A stretch of 64,000 bases of DNA from Roseomonas gilardii subsp. gilardii (GTDB lineage Bacteria; Pseudomonadota; Alphaproteobacteria; Acetobacterales; Acetobacteraceae), in the NCBI RefSeq assembly GCF_023078375.1, contig NZ_CP095554.1, positions 3,526,501 through 3,590,500 of the forward strand. Reading direction: 5' to 3'. The position numbers and the translations under genes are program-made. Numbering within the stretch: position 1 is the first letter of the stretch; every line of letters begins with the position of its first letter. This document shows positions 54,669 through 63,277 of the stretch, in pieces. The notes under the pieces are model-generated. The model saw only the letters and a program-made list of their open reading frames with translations. It was not told where the DNA came from and did not search any database.

Positions 54669-55171
54669 CGAGGCAGTTCCGGGCGGTCGGCCATGGCAAT
54701 GGCGGGGGAAGGCGCGAAGGACAAGGGAAACCCGGCCCTCAGCCGAGGGCCGGGCGGATAATTCGCGCTGTGTGCCGCCTGGACATGGGCGCCTTATGGG
54801 GAGGCCGGTCCGTTCCGGTCAAGTCGCGCGCCGCGGCCACGATCCTACCCCGGGAGAGGCACGAAGGCGGCAATGCGGGACCACCTGGCGGAAAGCCCCG
54901 GAAGGGAGATCCGGCCGGGAAACCTGGCCGGGGGAACCCGATGAGGCGGAGGGTAGGGAAAGCGATGGGCCGGGCGGAAAGCCTTTGCCGCCGGGTCAGG
55001 CCCTTCCCGGTGCGCCGGGCGCAGGCCAGGGGAAGGCCAGGGGAAGGAAAGAGAAGGGCCGGAAAGGCCCGGAACGCGATCGCGGGGAAATTTCCGGACG
55101 GCCCGTCGCCGGACAGCCGCTGGCGGCACGGTATGGGACCGGCCCCTTGAGGACCGGTCCTACCGGGCTTT
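54669..55171. other. Gene-free, purine-rich, highly structured stretch upstream of ileS
   Basis: About 500 bases without convincing coding sequence. Bases 54840-55090 are strikingly purine-rich on the plus strand, with an 11-base direct repeat of GGCCAGGGGAA in tandem near 55020-55050 and several short inverted repeats. A long open frame exists on the minus strand, but it is Pro/Arg/Ser-rich low-complexity translation and looks like a by-product of composition. It probably holds the promoter and leader of ileS and the end of the small upstream gene. Confidence 0.5.
54731..54754 (-). terminator. Hairpin in the ileS leader, terminator or attenuator
   Basis: Perfect ten-pair stem (54731-54740 with 54745-54754), four-base loop, followed on the minus strand by GTTTCCCTT. 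It lies 63 bases before the ileS start. It could end transcripts from upstream or act in the leader. Confidence 0.5.
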
Positions 55172-55297
55172 TTACTGGGCCGTGCGGGCCGCGCTGTCCA
55201 GCAGGCTGGCAGGCAGGCGGTCCATGCGCTGGCGGGCCACGATGTTGCCGACAAGGGAAACGCCCAGGGCGGCGATGCTAAGCACGAGAGCGAACAT
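55172..55297 (-). CDS. Tiny single-helix membrane protein (41 residues)
   Basis: The frame starts ATG 55297 with GGAG nine bases upstream and reads MFALVLSIAALGVSLVGNIV as one hydrophobic helix, then ARQRMDRLPASLLDSAA and a short polar end, stop TAA at 55172. It is too short for usual gene callers. A second, similar-shaped ORF begins 228 bases upstream in the same direction. Similar layout (helix ending GN-hydrophobic-A, polar tail with a Leu-Pro) suggests a pair. Function unknown. Confidence 0.5.
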   Translation of the reverse strand: MFALVLSIAALGVSLVGNIVARQRMDRLPASLLDSAARTAQ

Positions 55298-55402
55298 GGC
55301 AGGTAGCTCCTTCGGTCCAGGCCGGCGGAGAAGGCGCTGCGCCATCGTCCATCCGGCAAGACACCATGGGGGCGCCGGCGAAAAGGCCGGAGCCCGTTTC
55401 GG

Positions 55403-55525
55403 TCAGTCGGCCATCCGCAGGCGCGACGGCAGGCCATTCGGGTAAAGCGTGCTCATCACGACCTGAGCGGCGACATTGCCGCCGGCGAGAGCCGCGAGAA
55501 CAGCAACGAACACGACTTCAAGCAT
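55403..55525 (-). CDS. Tiny single-helix membrane protein (40 residues)
   Basis: ATG 55525 with GAGG eight bases upstream; the product begins MLEVVFVAVLAALAGGNVAA, a hydrophobic helix, and continues QVVMSTLYPNGLPSRLRMAD. The Gly-Asn then Val/Ile then Ala at the helix end is shared with the neighbouring 41-residue ORF. An AT-rich upstream region with a promoter-like TTGACT lies about 130 bases before it. Function unknown. Confidence 0.5.
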   Translation of the reverse strand: MLEVVFVAVLAALAGGNVAAQVVMSTLYPNGLPSRLRMAD

Positions 55526-55882
55526 TAGGATGACCTCTTGGCTGGGCCGGTCTGGTCCGGCCCTCGATCTGGTCATCAAGATGCTTCGCTGCATCGCGTC
55601 ATTCAAGCATAAACGGCGCTATACGCCCCGCCCTTCTTGAATACCTGAAATGGCCCCAAGTCAAAATCCGCCGTGTCTTATGTAAGTTCCGAGGCGTTTG
55701 TCTTATGAATGACTTTCCTATCTATATCATTGGTTATATAGAACACAGATCCGCCAATCCGGCCTTGGCCAGGGGGGCGGCCAAGGCCGGAAGCCCGGCC
55801 ACGACAAGAAATTGCCGCCCATGGGGCGCCGTTGCCGGCCGTCCCGTGGCGGGAGCGGCGCCCAGGCTCCCGGGATGGGAGC
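55526..55882. promoter_or_regulatory. AT-rich control region between the tiny ORFs and ribF
   Basis: No gene is seen. The middle (55640-55745) is the most AT-rich stretch of this half of the window. It carries a direct repeat of TGTCTTATG (plus strand, 55674-55682 and 55699-55707, 25 bases apart) and, on the minus strand, TTGACT (55659-55664) with TATTCA 15 bases on. The last 100 bases are the 3' trailer of ribF with an eight-pair hairpin (55864-55871 with 55877-55884) that touches its stop codon. Confidence 0.4.
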
Positions 55883-56848
55883 CTATGGGGCAGGTTTCTC
55901 CTGGCCCAGCACATGCCGGGCATCCTCGGCATCCTGGGCGATGGCGGCCTTCAGTTCCTCCAGTCCGGAGAAGGTCGCATCCGCGCGCAGGAAGCTGACC
56001 AGCTTCACCCGGATCTCCTGGCCGTAAAGGTCGCCGGAGAAGTCGAAGAGATGCACCTCCAGCCGGGTCTGCGGGTCCCCGCCCAGGGTGGGGCGGCGCC
56101 CGATATTGGCGACACCCTTCGCCTCGCTCCCGTCCGGCAGTGCCACCGTCACGGCGTAGACGCCGCGCGCCGGCTCCAGATGCCGCCCGAGCCAGAGATT
56201 GGCCGTGGGCCAGCCCAGGACGCGGCCCAGCTTGTCGCCATGCACGACCTCGCCCGCGATCTCCCAGACCCGGCCCAGGTCGCGCGTCGCGCGCTCGGGA
56301 TAGCCGTCCTGCAGGGCGCGGCGGATGCGGGTGGAGGAAATGGTCCCCTCCGCATCCGCCACCGGCGGCGCCACAGACAGGCCGATGCCACGCGCCTCCG
56401 CCGCCTGAGCCAGGAAGGCAATGTTGCCGCCCCGCCGGTGCCCGAAGGCGAAGTCGGCGCCGCAGGCCAGGTGCCGAGCCCCGATCCCGCGATGCAGCAC
56501 CTGCTCCACGAAATCCTCGGCGCTCATCGCCGCCAGTTCCGGCCCGAAGGGCAGCGCGTAGACGATGCGGCAACCCGCCGCCGCCAGCGCCCGCCGCTTC
56601 GCCGGCAAAGGTGTCAGCCGGAAGGGCGGGTCGTCCGGGCGGAAATACTCGCGCGGATGCGGCTCGAACGTCAGGGCCGCCAAGGGCAGGTCGGGCCGTG
56701 CGGCATGGGCCGCGCCCAGCACCGCCCGGTGGCCGAGATGCACGCCGTCGAAATTGCCCAGCGCCACGGCCGCGCCGCGCGCCGCCGCCGGCACGTCGCG
56801 CCAGTCCGTGAGCAACAGGCAATCCACCTCGGGGACAGGCTGGGTCAT
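55883..56848 (-). CDS. ribF: Bifunctional riboflavin kinase / FAD synthetase
   Basis: 321 residues. The adenylyltransferase half begins GAAVALGNFDGVHLGHRAVL (GxFDGxHxGH) and has LTFEPHPREYF and ACGADFAFGHRRGGN plus STRIRRALQDG. The kinase half shows LGWPTANLWLGR (PTAN motif), GVYAVTVALPDG and GVANIGRRPTLGG, then LEVHLFDFSGDLYGQEIRVK. It converts riboflavin to FMN and FAD in the cytoplasm. It starts 19 bases after the LOG-family gene. Confidence 0.97.
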   Translation of the reverse strand: MTQPVPEVDCLLLTDWRDVPAAARGAAVALGNFDGVHLGHRAVLGAAHAARPDLPLAALTFEPHPREYFRPDDPPFRLTPLPAKRRALAAAGCRIVYALPFGPELAAMSAEDFVEQVLHRGIGARHLACGADFAFGHRRGGNIAFLAQAAEARGIGLSVAPPVADAEGTISSTRIRRALQDGYPERATRDLGRVWEIAGEVVHGDKLGRVLGWPTANLWLGRHLEPARGVYAVTVALPDGSEAKGVANIGRRPTLGGDPQTRLEVHLFDFSGDLYGQEIRVKLVSFLRADATFSGLEELKAAIAQDAEDARHVLGQEKPAP

Positions 56849-56867
56849 GACCGGTATCCGCGCCCGC

Positions 56868-57470
56868 TCAGGCCTGGGCCGGGCTGACGATCCAGCGCGT
56901 CACCTCCGGCGGACGGAAGGCAGCCAGCATGTCCAGCGCCTGGTCCGGCGTTTCCGCCCGCATGGCGAGGAGGCGGTGCTCGGGCCTCAGGAAGCCCTCC
57001 GCCTGCATCCCGTCCAGCGCCTTCATGAGATGCATCCAGTAGCCATCGACATCGAGGAAGACCGCGCCCTTGGTATGCAGGCCGAGCTGCGACCAGGTCA
57101 GGACCTCGAAGACCTCCTCCATCGTGCCGAAGCCGCCGGGCAGGATCACGAAGCCGTCCGACAGCTCCGCCATCATCGCCTTGCGCTCATGCATCGAGTG
57201 CACGACATGCAGCCGCGTCACGGAACCGTGCCCGACCTCGCGCTGTATCAGCGCCTCGGGGATCACCCCGTCCACCTCGGAGCCGTTCGCCAGGGCGGCA
57301 TCGGCCACCACGCCCATCAGCCCGACCTTGCCGCCGCCATAGACCAGATCCAGCCCCCGCCTCGCGATCGCCTCGCCCAGGGCGCGGGCGGTCTCGGCAT
57401 AGACCGGGCGGGCACCGCTGCTGGCCCCGCAGAACACACAGATACGCTTCAACGTCTTCGTCTCTTCCAT
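56868..57470 (-). CDS. LOG-family protein (TIGR00730, lysine decarboxylase-like Rossmann fold)
   Basis: 200 residues. Signature motifs are VFCGASSGARPVYAETA, LVYGGGKVGLMGVVAD, HERKAMMAELSDGFVILPGG and LPGGFGTMEEVFEVLTWSQL (PGGxGTxxE). Such proteins act as nucleoside 5'-monophosphate phosphoribohydrolases that release nucleobases or cytokinins; they are not lysine decarboxylases despite older names. It is the first gene of the small operon with ribF. Confidence 0.93.
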   Translation of the reverse strand: MEETKTLKRICVFCGASSGARPVYAETARALGEAIARRGLDLVYGGGKVGLMGVVADAALANGSEVDGVIPEALIQREVGHGSVTRLHVVHSMHERKAMMAELSDGFVILPGGFGTMEEVFEVLTWSQLGLHTKGAVFLDVDGYWMHLMKALDGMQAEGFLRPEHRLLAMRAETPDQALDMLAAFRPPEVTRWIVSPAQA

Positions 57471-57672
57471 GGCCCTGATCTAAGGGCATCGGCGGCGCGG
57501 GGGAAAGCGCGCCGGGATGACGATCCGCTCAGATACGGCCCCGCGAATCCCGGCCCGCCCTGGTGGACAAGCCGGGCGGGCGGCGCGACACAGCCTGCTT
57601 TCCAACCGGGGACCTGCCTCCGGGCGGGCGCCACGCCCCCCGGGACAGGCCGCCTTGCCGCGAGGAGCCTGC

Positions 57673-58812
57673 ATGCCCGCCACCGAGCTCGGAACCAGCG
57701 AGAGACTGCTGGAGGAACTGCGCCTCTGGGTCGAAACGGAGACCCCGACCACCGATCCCGCCGCGGTGAACCGCCTGGTGGACCGTGCCGAGGCCGGGCT
57801 GCGCGAGGCCGGCGCCGCGCTGGAGCGCATCCCTGGCCGCGACGGCTATGGCGACAACCTGATCGCCCGCCTCCCCGGCCCGGCCGGCAGCAACCGCAAG
57901 CCCGTGGTGGTCTGCGTCCATCTCGACACGGTCTGGGACAACGGCACCCTCGCCTCCTCCATGCCCTTCCGTGTCGAGGGCGGCAAAGCCTATGGCCCCG
58001 GCATCTACGACATGAAGGCCGGCTCCTTCCTCGCCTTCCACGCGGTGCGGGAGATCCTGCGCCAGAAGGTGGCGACGCGGAGCCCGGTCACCCTGATCAT
58101 GACGCCGGACGAGGAGGTCGGCTCCCCCACCTCCCGCGCCATCATCGAGCGCGAGGCGCGCGACGCCAGCGCGGTGCTGATCGCCGAGCCGGCGGGCGGG
58201 CCGCAGGGCGCCTGCGTCACCGCGCGCAAGGGCGTGGGCCGCTTCGAGGTCAAGATCCACGGCGTCTCCGCCCATGCCGGCGGCAACTGGAGCGAGGGGC
58301 GCAGCGCCGTGGTGGCGCTGTCCGAGCTGGTGCTGAAGGTGCATGGGCTGGTGGACCTGGAGCGCGGCGTGACCACCAATGTCGCCCCCATCTGGGGCGG
58401 CACCCGCCCGAATGTCGTCCCGCCCGAGGCCGGCTGCGAGATCGACCTGCGCGTCGCCAACGAGGCGGATGGCGTGGCGATGGAGCAGGCCATCCTGGCT
58501 CTCGCCGGGGAGAGGGACGGAATCCGCATCGAGATCAGCGGCGGCATGAACCGCCCGCCGATGGAGGAGACGGCGGAAACCCTGCGCCTCTACGAGGTCG
58601 CGCGCGACCTGGCGCGGCAGGCGGGCTACGACCTGCCGAAGCAGCACCGCGGCGGCGGGTCGGACGGCAACTTCACCGCCGCGCTCGGCATCCCGACCCT
58701 GGACGGGCTGGGCTGCACCGGCGCGGGCGCCCATGCGCCGCACGAGCATATCCTGTGGCGCGACCTCGCCGCGCGGGGGCAGGTGCTGGCGGGGCTGATC
58801 GAGACGCTCTGA
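57673..58812 (+). CDS. M20-family metallopeptidase, carboxypeptidase G2-like
   Basis: 379 residues. VVVCVHLDTVWDNGTLASSM carries the first metal His and Asp, GPGIYDMKAGSFLAFHAV the bridging Asp, MTPDEEVGSPTSRAIIE the catalytic Glu pair, and the HRGGGSDGNFTAALGIPTLD and GAHAPHEHILWRDL segments are typical of CPG2 proteins. It would remove C-terminal glutamate or similar residues. GAGGAG is five bases before ATG 57673, which rules out the upstream in-frame codons. It ends convergent with the molybdoenzyme gene. Confidence 0.93.
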   Translation: MPATELGTSERLLEELRLWVETETPTTDPAAVNRLVDRAEAGLREAGAALERIPGRDGYGDNLIARLPGPAGSNRKPVVVCVHLDTVWDNGTLASSMPFRVEGGKAYGPGIYDMKAGSFLAFHAVREILRQKVATRSPVTLIMTPDEEVGSPTSRAIIEREARDASAVLIAEPAGGPQGACVTARKGVGRFEVKIHGVSAHAGGNWSEGRSAVVALSELVLKVHGLVDLERGVTTNVAPIWGGTRPNVVPPEAGCEIDLRVANEADGVAMEQAILALAGERDGIRIEISGGMNRPPMEETAETLRLYEVARDLARQAGYDLPKQHRGGGSDGNFTAALGIPTLDGLGCTGAGAHAPHEHILWRDLAARGQVLAGLIETL

Positions 58813-58836
58813 CCGGCATTACGCTATCGGTCCGGA

Positions 58837-58879
58837 GGAGAGGCAACCCCTCTCCCCCGGCGGATGGGCGAAAACGCCC
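58837..58879. terminator. Two small hairpins between convergent genes
   Basis: A seven-pair stem (58837-58843 with 58849-58855) and a five-pair stem with an AAAA loop (58866-58870 with 58875-58879) fill the gap between the M20 and molybdoenzyme stops. No T tract. Confidence 0.35.
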
Positions 58880-58883
58880 CGTC

Positions 58884-61241
58884 TCAGCCCCGCGAGGCCC
58901 GCTGCAGCGCCATCCAGACCTTCTCCGGCGTGGCGGGCATGTCCACCGGCCCGGCCCCGGCGCTGCGCAGCGCATCGGCGAGGGCGTTCATCACCGCCGG
59001 CAGCGACCCGGCGCAGCCAGCCTCGCCACAGCCCTTGGCGCCGACCGGGTTGGTCCTGGCCGGGACGGGGCGGGAGGCGGTGAGGATCGGCGGCAGGTCC
59101 TCGGCGCGCGGCAGGGCATAGTCCATGAAGGAGGCGGACAGGATCTGCCCGCCCTCGTCATAGGAAACGCGCTCCATCAGTGCCTGGCCGATGCCCTGGG
59201 CGACGCCGCCATGCACCTGCCCCTGCACCATCATCGGGTTCACCTCGACACCGAAATCGCTGACGGCGAGGTAGCGCACGAGACGCACATGGCCCGTTTC
59301 CGGATCGACCTCGACCTCGGCGACGTGGCAGCCATTGGGATAGGCCATGGGCTTGTCCTCGGTGACATGTGTCACGTCGAGAGAGCGCAGATCCTCCGGC
59401 AGTTCCGGCGCGCTGCGCATGCGGGCGGCCAGTTCCAGGATGCCGATGCCGCGATCCGTGCCGGCGATGGCGAAGCGGCCATTCTCCGGATCGAACTCGA
59501 TATCCGCGACGGCGGCTTCGAGGAGATGCGAGGCAGCCTCGCGGCCCTTCTCGATCACCTTCTCCGATGCCTCGATGATCGCGGTGCCGGAGGACATCAT
59601 GGAGCGCGAGCCGCCGGTGCCGCCGCCATGCTTCAGCAGGTCGGAATCGCCCTGGATCAGCCGGATGCGGTCGAAGGGAATGCCGAGGCGGCTGCCGAGG
59701 AGCTGCGCGAAGGGCGTCCAGTGCCCCTGGCCATAGTCGAGCGTGCCAGTGATGATGGTGACACCGCCATCCTCCTCGAAGCGCACGCCGCCATGCTCCT
59801 TGCCGGCGGGGGCGGTGCATTCGAGGTAGTTGCCGAGGCCGCGCCCGCGCAGCATTCCGCGCGCGGCGCTGTCCTCGCGGCGCGCGGCGAAGCCGTCCCA
59901 GTCGGCCTTGCGCAGCGCCTCCTCCATCAGCGCGGTGAACTCGCCGCCGTCATACTGCGTGCCGGCGGCGGTGCTGTAGGGCATCTGCCCGGGCTGGATA
60001 TGGTTGCGGCGGCGCAGTTCCAGCGGGTCGATGCCGATCTGCGCCGCGGCGGCCTCGACCAGCCGCTCCATGTAGTAGTTGCCCTCGGGCCGCCCGGCAC
60101 CGCGATAGGCGCCGACCGGGCTGGTGTTGGTGAAGACCGACTTGGTGTCCACCTCGATCAGCGGCGTGGCGTAGTTGGACTGGACGTTCTTCACGAAGCC
60201 CATCGTGCCCATCAGCGGCCCGACGGTGGTGAGATAGGCGCCCATATTGGCGAAGGAGGTCAGCCGCACCGCCAGGAAATGCCCTTCCGCGTCCAGCGCC
60301 AGCTCCGCCACCGTCTCGTGGTCGCGCCCGTGCTGGTCGGAGACGAAGGAGCCGGAACGCTCATCCGTCCATTTCACCGGCCGGCCCAGCAGCTTCGCGC
60401 CGTGGAGCATGCCGGGATATTCCGGATAGACCGTGCCCTTCATGCCGAAGGAGCCGCCGACCTGCGTGGTCAGCACATGCACCTTCTCCACTGGCACCTT
60501 CAGGATGTCCTCGGCGATCTGGCGGCGCAGGCCGAAGACACCCTGGGAGCAGGCACGCAGCGTGTAGCGGCCGGTCGCCGGGTCGTATTCCGCGATGGCG
60601 GAGCGGGGCTCCATCGCCGCCACGACGATGCGGTTGTTGCGCAGCGACAGCCTCACCCGGTGTGCCGCCCCGGCGAAGGCGGCGGCAACCTTCTCCGCAT
60701 CGCCGGAATGCCAGTCCAGCACGATATTGTTGGGCACGCCGTCATAGAGCTGCGGCGCGCCCGGCGCGGCGGCGGCGGCGGAGGCTTCCGTCACGGCGTC
60801 GAGCGGGTCGATGTCCAGCATCACCGCCTCCGCCGCGTCGCGCGCCTGCAGCGCGGTCTCGGCGATCACGATGGCCACCGGATCGCCGACATAGCGCACG
60901 CGGTCCATCGCCAGGGCCGGGCGGACCGGCGAGGAGAGCGGGCTGCCGTCGCGGTTCTTCAGCGGCATGGCGCATTTGATCGGGCCGTATTCCGCGAGGT
61001 CGGCGCCCGTGTAGATCGCCAGCACGCCGGGCATGGACTTCGCCTCGGCCGTGTCGATGCCGTTGATCACGCCATGGGCATAGGGGCTGCGCACCATCCA
61101 GGCATGGACCTGCCCCTCGGCCCGCAGGTCGTCCGTATAGCGTCCCTCCCCCCGCAGCAGCATCGGGTCCTCCCGCCGCGTGACCGGCTGGCCCACGGCG
61201 AAGCGCATGCGGGTGGGATCGGGCATGGTCGTATCGGGCAT
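58884..61241 (-). CDS. Xanthine dehydrogenase-family molybdenum-binding large subunit, orphan
   Basis: 785 residues. Begins RFAVGQPVTRREDPMLLRGE and GRYTDDLRAEGQVHAWMVRS, the usual CoxL/XdhB start; the molybdopterin cytosine dinucleotide-binding part contains VGGSFGMKGTVYPEYPGMLH, GAYRGAGRPEGNYYMERLVE, GTLDYGQGHWTPFAQLLGSR and KGCGEAGCAGSLPAVMNAL with the active-site Glu. The AYRGAGRPE motif differs from the AYRCxFR active loop of CO dehydrogenases. These enzymes hydroxylate carbons of N-heterocycles or aldehydes. Normally a 2Fe-2S and an FAD subunit gene sit beside it; none is here. GGAGG seven bases upstream confirms ATG 61241. Confidence 0.92.
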   Translation of the reverse strand: MPDTTMPDPTRMRFAVGQPVTRREDPMLLRGEGRYTDDLRAEGQVHAWMVRSPYAHGVINGIDTAEAKSMPGVLAIYTGADLAEYGPIKCAMPLKNRDGSPLSSPVRPALAMDRVRYVGDPVAIVIAETALQARDAAEAVMLDIDPLDAVTEASAAAAAPGAPQLYDGVPNNIVLDWHSGDAEKVAAAFAGAAHRVRLSLRNNRIVVAAMEPRSAIAEYDPATGRYTLRACSQGVFGLRRQIAEDILKVPVEKVHVLTTQVGGSFGMKGTVYPEYPGMLHGAKLLGRPVKWTDERSGSFVSDQHGRDHETVAELALDAEGHFLAVRLTSFANMGAYLTTVGPLMGTMGFVKNVQSNYATPLIEVDTKSVFTNTSPVGAYRGAGRPEGNYYMERLVEAAAAQIGIDPLELRRRNHIQPGQMPYSTAAGTQYDGGEFTALMEEALRKADWDGFAARREDSAARGMLRGRGLGNYLECTAPAGKEHGGVRFEEDGGVTIITGTLDYGQGHWTPFAQLLGSRLGIPFDRIRLIQGDSDLLKHGGGTGGSRSMMSSGTAIIEASEKVIEKGREAASHLLEAAVADIEFDPENGRFAIAGTDRGIGILELAARMRSAPELPEDLRSLDVTHVTEDKPMAYPNGCHVAEVEVDPETGHVRLVRYLAVSDFGVEVNPMMVQGQVHGGVAQGIGQALMERVSYDEGGQILSASFMDYALPRAEDLPPILTASRPVPARTNPVGAKGCGEAGCAGSLPAVMNALADALRSAGAGPVDMPATPEKVWMALQRASRG

Positions 61242-61437
61242 GGCGTGGCCTCCGGAAGCGGGCGGATCGGTATGCGGCCCAAATTGGGGCAAGGCAGATG
61301 AGGCGGGCCGTCGGTCCACTCAACAGGCGGGGGCCACCAGGGTTGAGAGGCAAAAACCAGGCCGGAACGGGGATTCCGGTCTTGGCTTGGCGGACGGCCG
61401 GGAGGATGGTGCGCCCGTTTCATCGCGAGGGGAAGTC

Positions 61438-63144
61438 ATGGACGGCGGCTGGCGCGCTCGGGCGGGATCGCTCTTCACCACGCAGAAGGCCCCGGCCACC
61501 GGCAGCCGCGGCATGGTGGTGACCAACCACCCGCTGGGCTCCGCCGCCGCGGCCGAGATGCTGGCCGCCGGCGGGAACGCGGTGGATGCGGCCATCGCCG
61601 CCTTCTTCGCCCTTTCGGTGGTGGAGCCGATGATGACCGGGCCGCTGGGCGGCGGCCTCACCCATCTGCGCCTCGCCGACGGGCGTCACATCATCGTGGA
61701 CGGGCTTTCCGCCGCGCCGCTGGCGGGGTCGGGGACGATGTACACCCCGGCCTCCGATGACCCGGCGCGGCGCATGGAGACGGTGGGCCGGGCCAACACG
61801 GTCGGCACCCTGGCCGCCGCCTCCCCGGGCGCGCTGCGGGCCTGGTGCGACATCCTGGCCCGCTACGGCACGCTGTCCCTCGCGGATGTGATGGAGCCGG
61901 CGATCCGCCATGCGAGCCGGGGCTTCGCCGTCACCACCTATCTCGCCGACTGCATCGCCGATGCCGCCGCCGACCTGGCGCTGGACCCGGAGATGGCGCG
62001 GGTCTTCCTGCCCGGCGGCACGCCGCTGCAGGCCGGGGCGCGGCTGGTCCAGGGCGACACGGCGGAGACGCTGCGCACCATCGCACAGGAGGGGCCGGAC
62101 GCCTTCTACCGGGGGGCGCTGGGGCAGGTCGCCTGCGACTGGTTCGCCCGCAACGGCGGCATCCTGACGCGGGATGACCTCGCCAGCACCGCCCCGATCG
62201 AGCGCGAGCCGGTGCGCGGCACCTATCGCGGGCATGAGGTGGTCGGCCCCCCCGCCCCCTCCGCCGGCGGCATGCACATGGTACAGATGCTGAACTTCCT
62301 GGAGGGCTTCGATCTCCGCGCCCTGGGCTTCGGCACGGCGCCGACCCTGCACCGCATCGCCGAGGCGCTGAAGCTGGCCTTCGCCGACCGCGCCATGGTC
62401 ACCGCCGACCCGGCCTTCGTGCGCATCCCGGTGGAGCGGCTGGTCTCCAGGGCCTATGCCGAGGAGCGCCGCGCGGAATTCGACCCGGGCCGCGCCCGCG
62501 ACTGGGCGCCCGGCCTCGCGCCGCTGGCCGAGAGCGCCGACACCACCCATGTCACCACCGCCGATGCCACCGGCAATGTCGTGGCCATGACGCAGACCAT
62601 CAACGGCCTCTTCGGCGCGCGGGTCCGCATCCCCGGGCTGGGGCTGATCCCCAACAACTACATGTGCAACTTCGATCCGCGCCCGGGCCTCGCCCAGTCC
62701 GTGGCGCCGGGCAAGCGCATCACCACCTCCATGGCGCCGACCATCGTACTGCGCGACGGAAGGCCGGTCTTCGCGCTGGGCCTGCCCGGGGGCCTCAAGA
62801 TCTTCGGCTCGGCCATGCAGGCGGTGCTGAACATGATCGACCACGGCATGAGCCCGCAGGAGGCCGTGGAGGCGCCGCGCATCTGGACCCAGGGCCTGGC
62901 GCTGGAGGCCGAGGGCGGCATCACCCCCGCGGTGCGGGAGGAACTCGCCGCCATGGGCCACAAGGTCGCGGCGGTGCCGACCGTGGGCGGCGGCATGAAC
63001 CTGATCGCCTTCGGAGAGCTCCCTGGGGAGGGTGGCATGATGACCGGCGCCGCCTGCTGGCGTGCCGACGGCACGCCCATCGGTGTGGCGGGTGGGCTCG
63101 CGAAGCCCGGCGTGCGCTTCGTGCTGGAACAGGCGCGGCGTTAG
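61438..63144 (+). CDS. Gamma-glutamyltransferase-family protein, high-GC paralogue
   Basis: 568 residues. SRGMVVTNHPLGSAAAAEML and AAGGNAVDAAIAAFFALSVV form the N-terminal part; GPLGGGLTHLRLADGRH follows. The processing and catalytic Thr is in AESADTTHVTTADATGNVVA at about residue 370 (DTTH rather than DTCYF of the other copy). GARVRIPGLGLIPNNYMCNF and LGLPGGLKIFGSAMQAVLN match the family C-terminus. No signal peptide is apparent. It shares only the general family pattern with the copy at 5802. GAGGGG before ATG 61438 fixes the start. The nearest downstream gene is an amino acid permease on the same strand. Confidence 0.9.
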   Translation: MDGGWRARAGSLFTTQKAPATGSRGMVVTNHPLGSAAAAEMLAAGGNAVDAAIAAFFALSVVEPMMTGPLGGGLTHLRLADGRHIIVDGLSAAPLAGSGTMYTPASDDPARRMETVGRANTVGTLAAASPGALRAWCDILARYGTLSLADVMEPAIRHASRGFAVTTYLADCIADAAADLALDPEMARVFLPGGTPLQAGARLVQGDTAETLRTIAQEGPDAFYRGALGQVACDWFARNGGILTRDDLASTAPIEREPVRGTYRGHEVVGPPAPSAGGMHMVQMLNFLEGFDLRALGFGTAPTLHRIAEALKLAFADRAMVTADPAFVRIPVERLVSRAYAEERRAEFDPGRARDWAPGLAPLAESADTTHVTTADATGNVVAMTQTINGLFGARVRIPGLGLIPNNYMCNFDPRPGLAQSVAPGKRITTSMAPTIVLRDGRPVFALGLPGGLKIFGSAMQAVLNMIDHGMSPQEAVEAPRIWTQGLALEAEGGITPAVREELAAMGHKVAAVPTVGGGMNLIAFGELPGEGGMMTGAACWRADGTPIGVAGGLAKPGVRFVLEQARR

Positions 63145-63152
63145 TCCTCCGT

Positions 63153-63179
63153 CCGGATCGCCCCTGGAAGGCGGTCCGG
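63153..63179 (+). terminator. Hairpin after the second GGT gene
   Basis: Ten-pair stem with one G-T pair (63153-63162 with 63170-63179) and a seven-base loop, nine bases after the stop codon, no T tract. Confidence 0.4.
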
Positions 63180-63277
63180 CCCCGCGGCGCGGCGGCCTTT
63201 CCCGTCAGCCCGCCGCAACCGTTCCATTGCACGCGGCATTACGGAACCGGTCCCACAAGGCAGGGAGCGGCAAGCCG

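Noticed and set aside
51864-54761. A plus-strand open frame of over 900 codons opposite ileS
   Set aside because: Antisense to a fully conserved ileS; composition is that of a shadow frame.
54739-55437. A minus-strand frame of about 230 codons upstream of ileS
   Set aside because: Pro/Arg/Ser/Ala-rich without predicted structure, covers the two tiny ORFs in another frame and has no good ribosome site; treated as non-coding.
56565-61301. A plus-strand open frame of over 1500 codons spanning ribF, LOG, M20 and the molybdoenzyme gene
   Set aside because: It crosses four well-supported genes in changing phase with their codons and has no recognisable domains.
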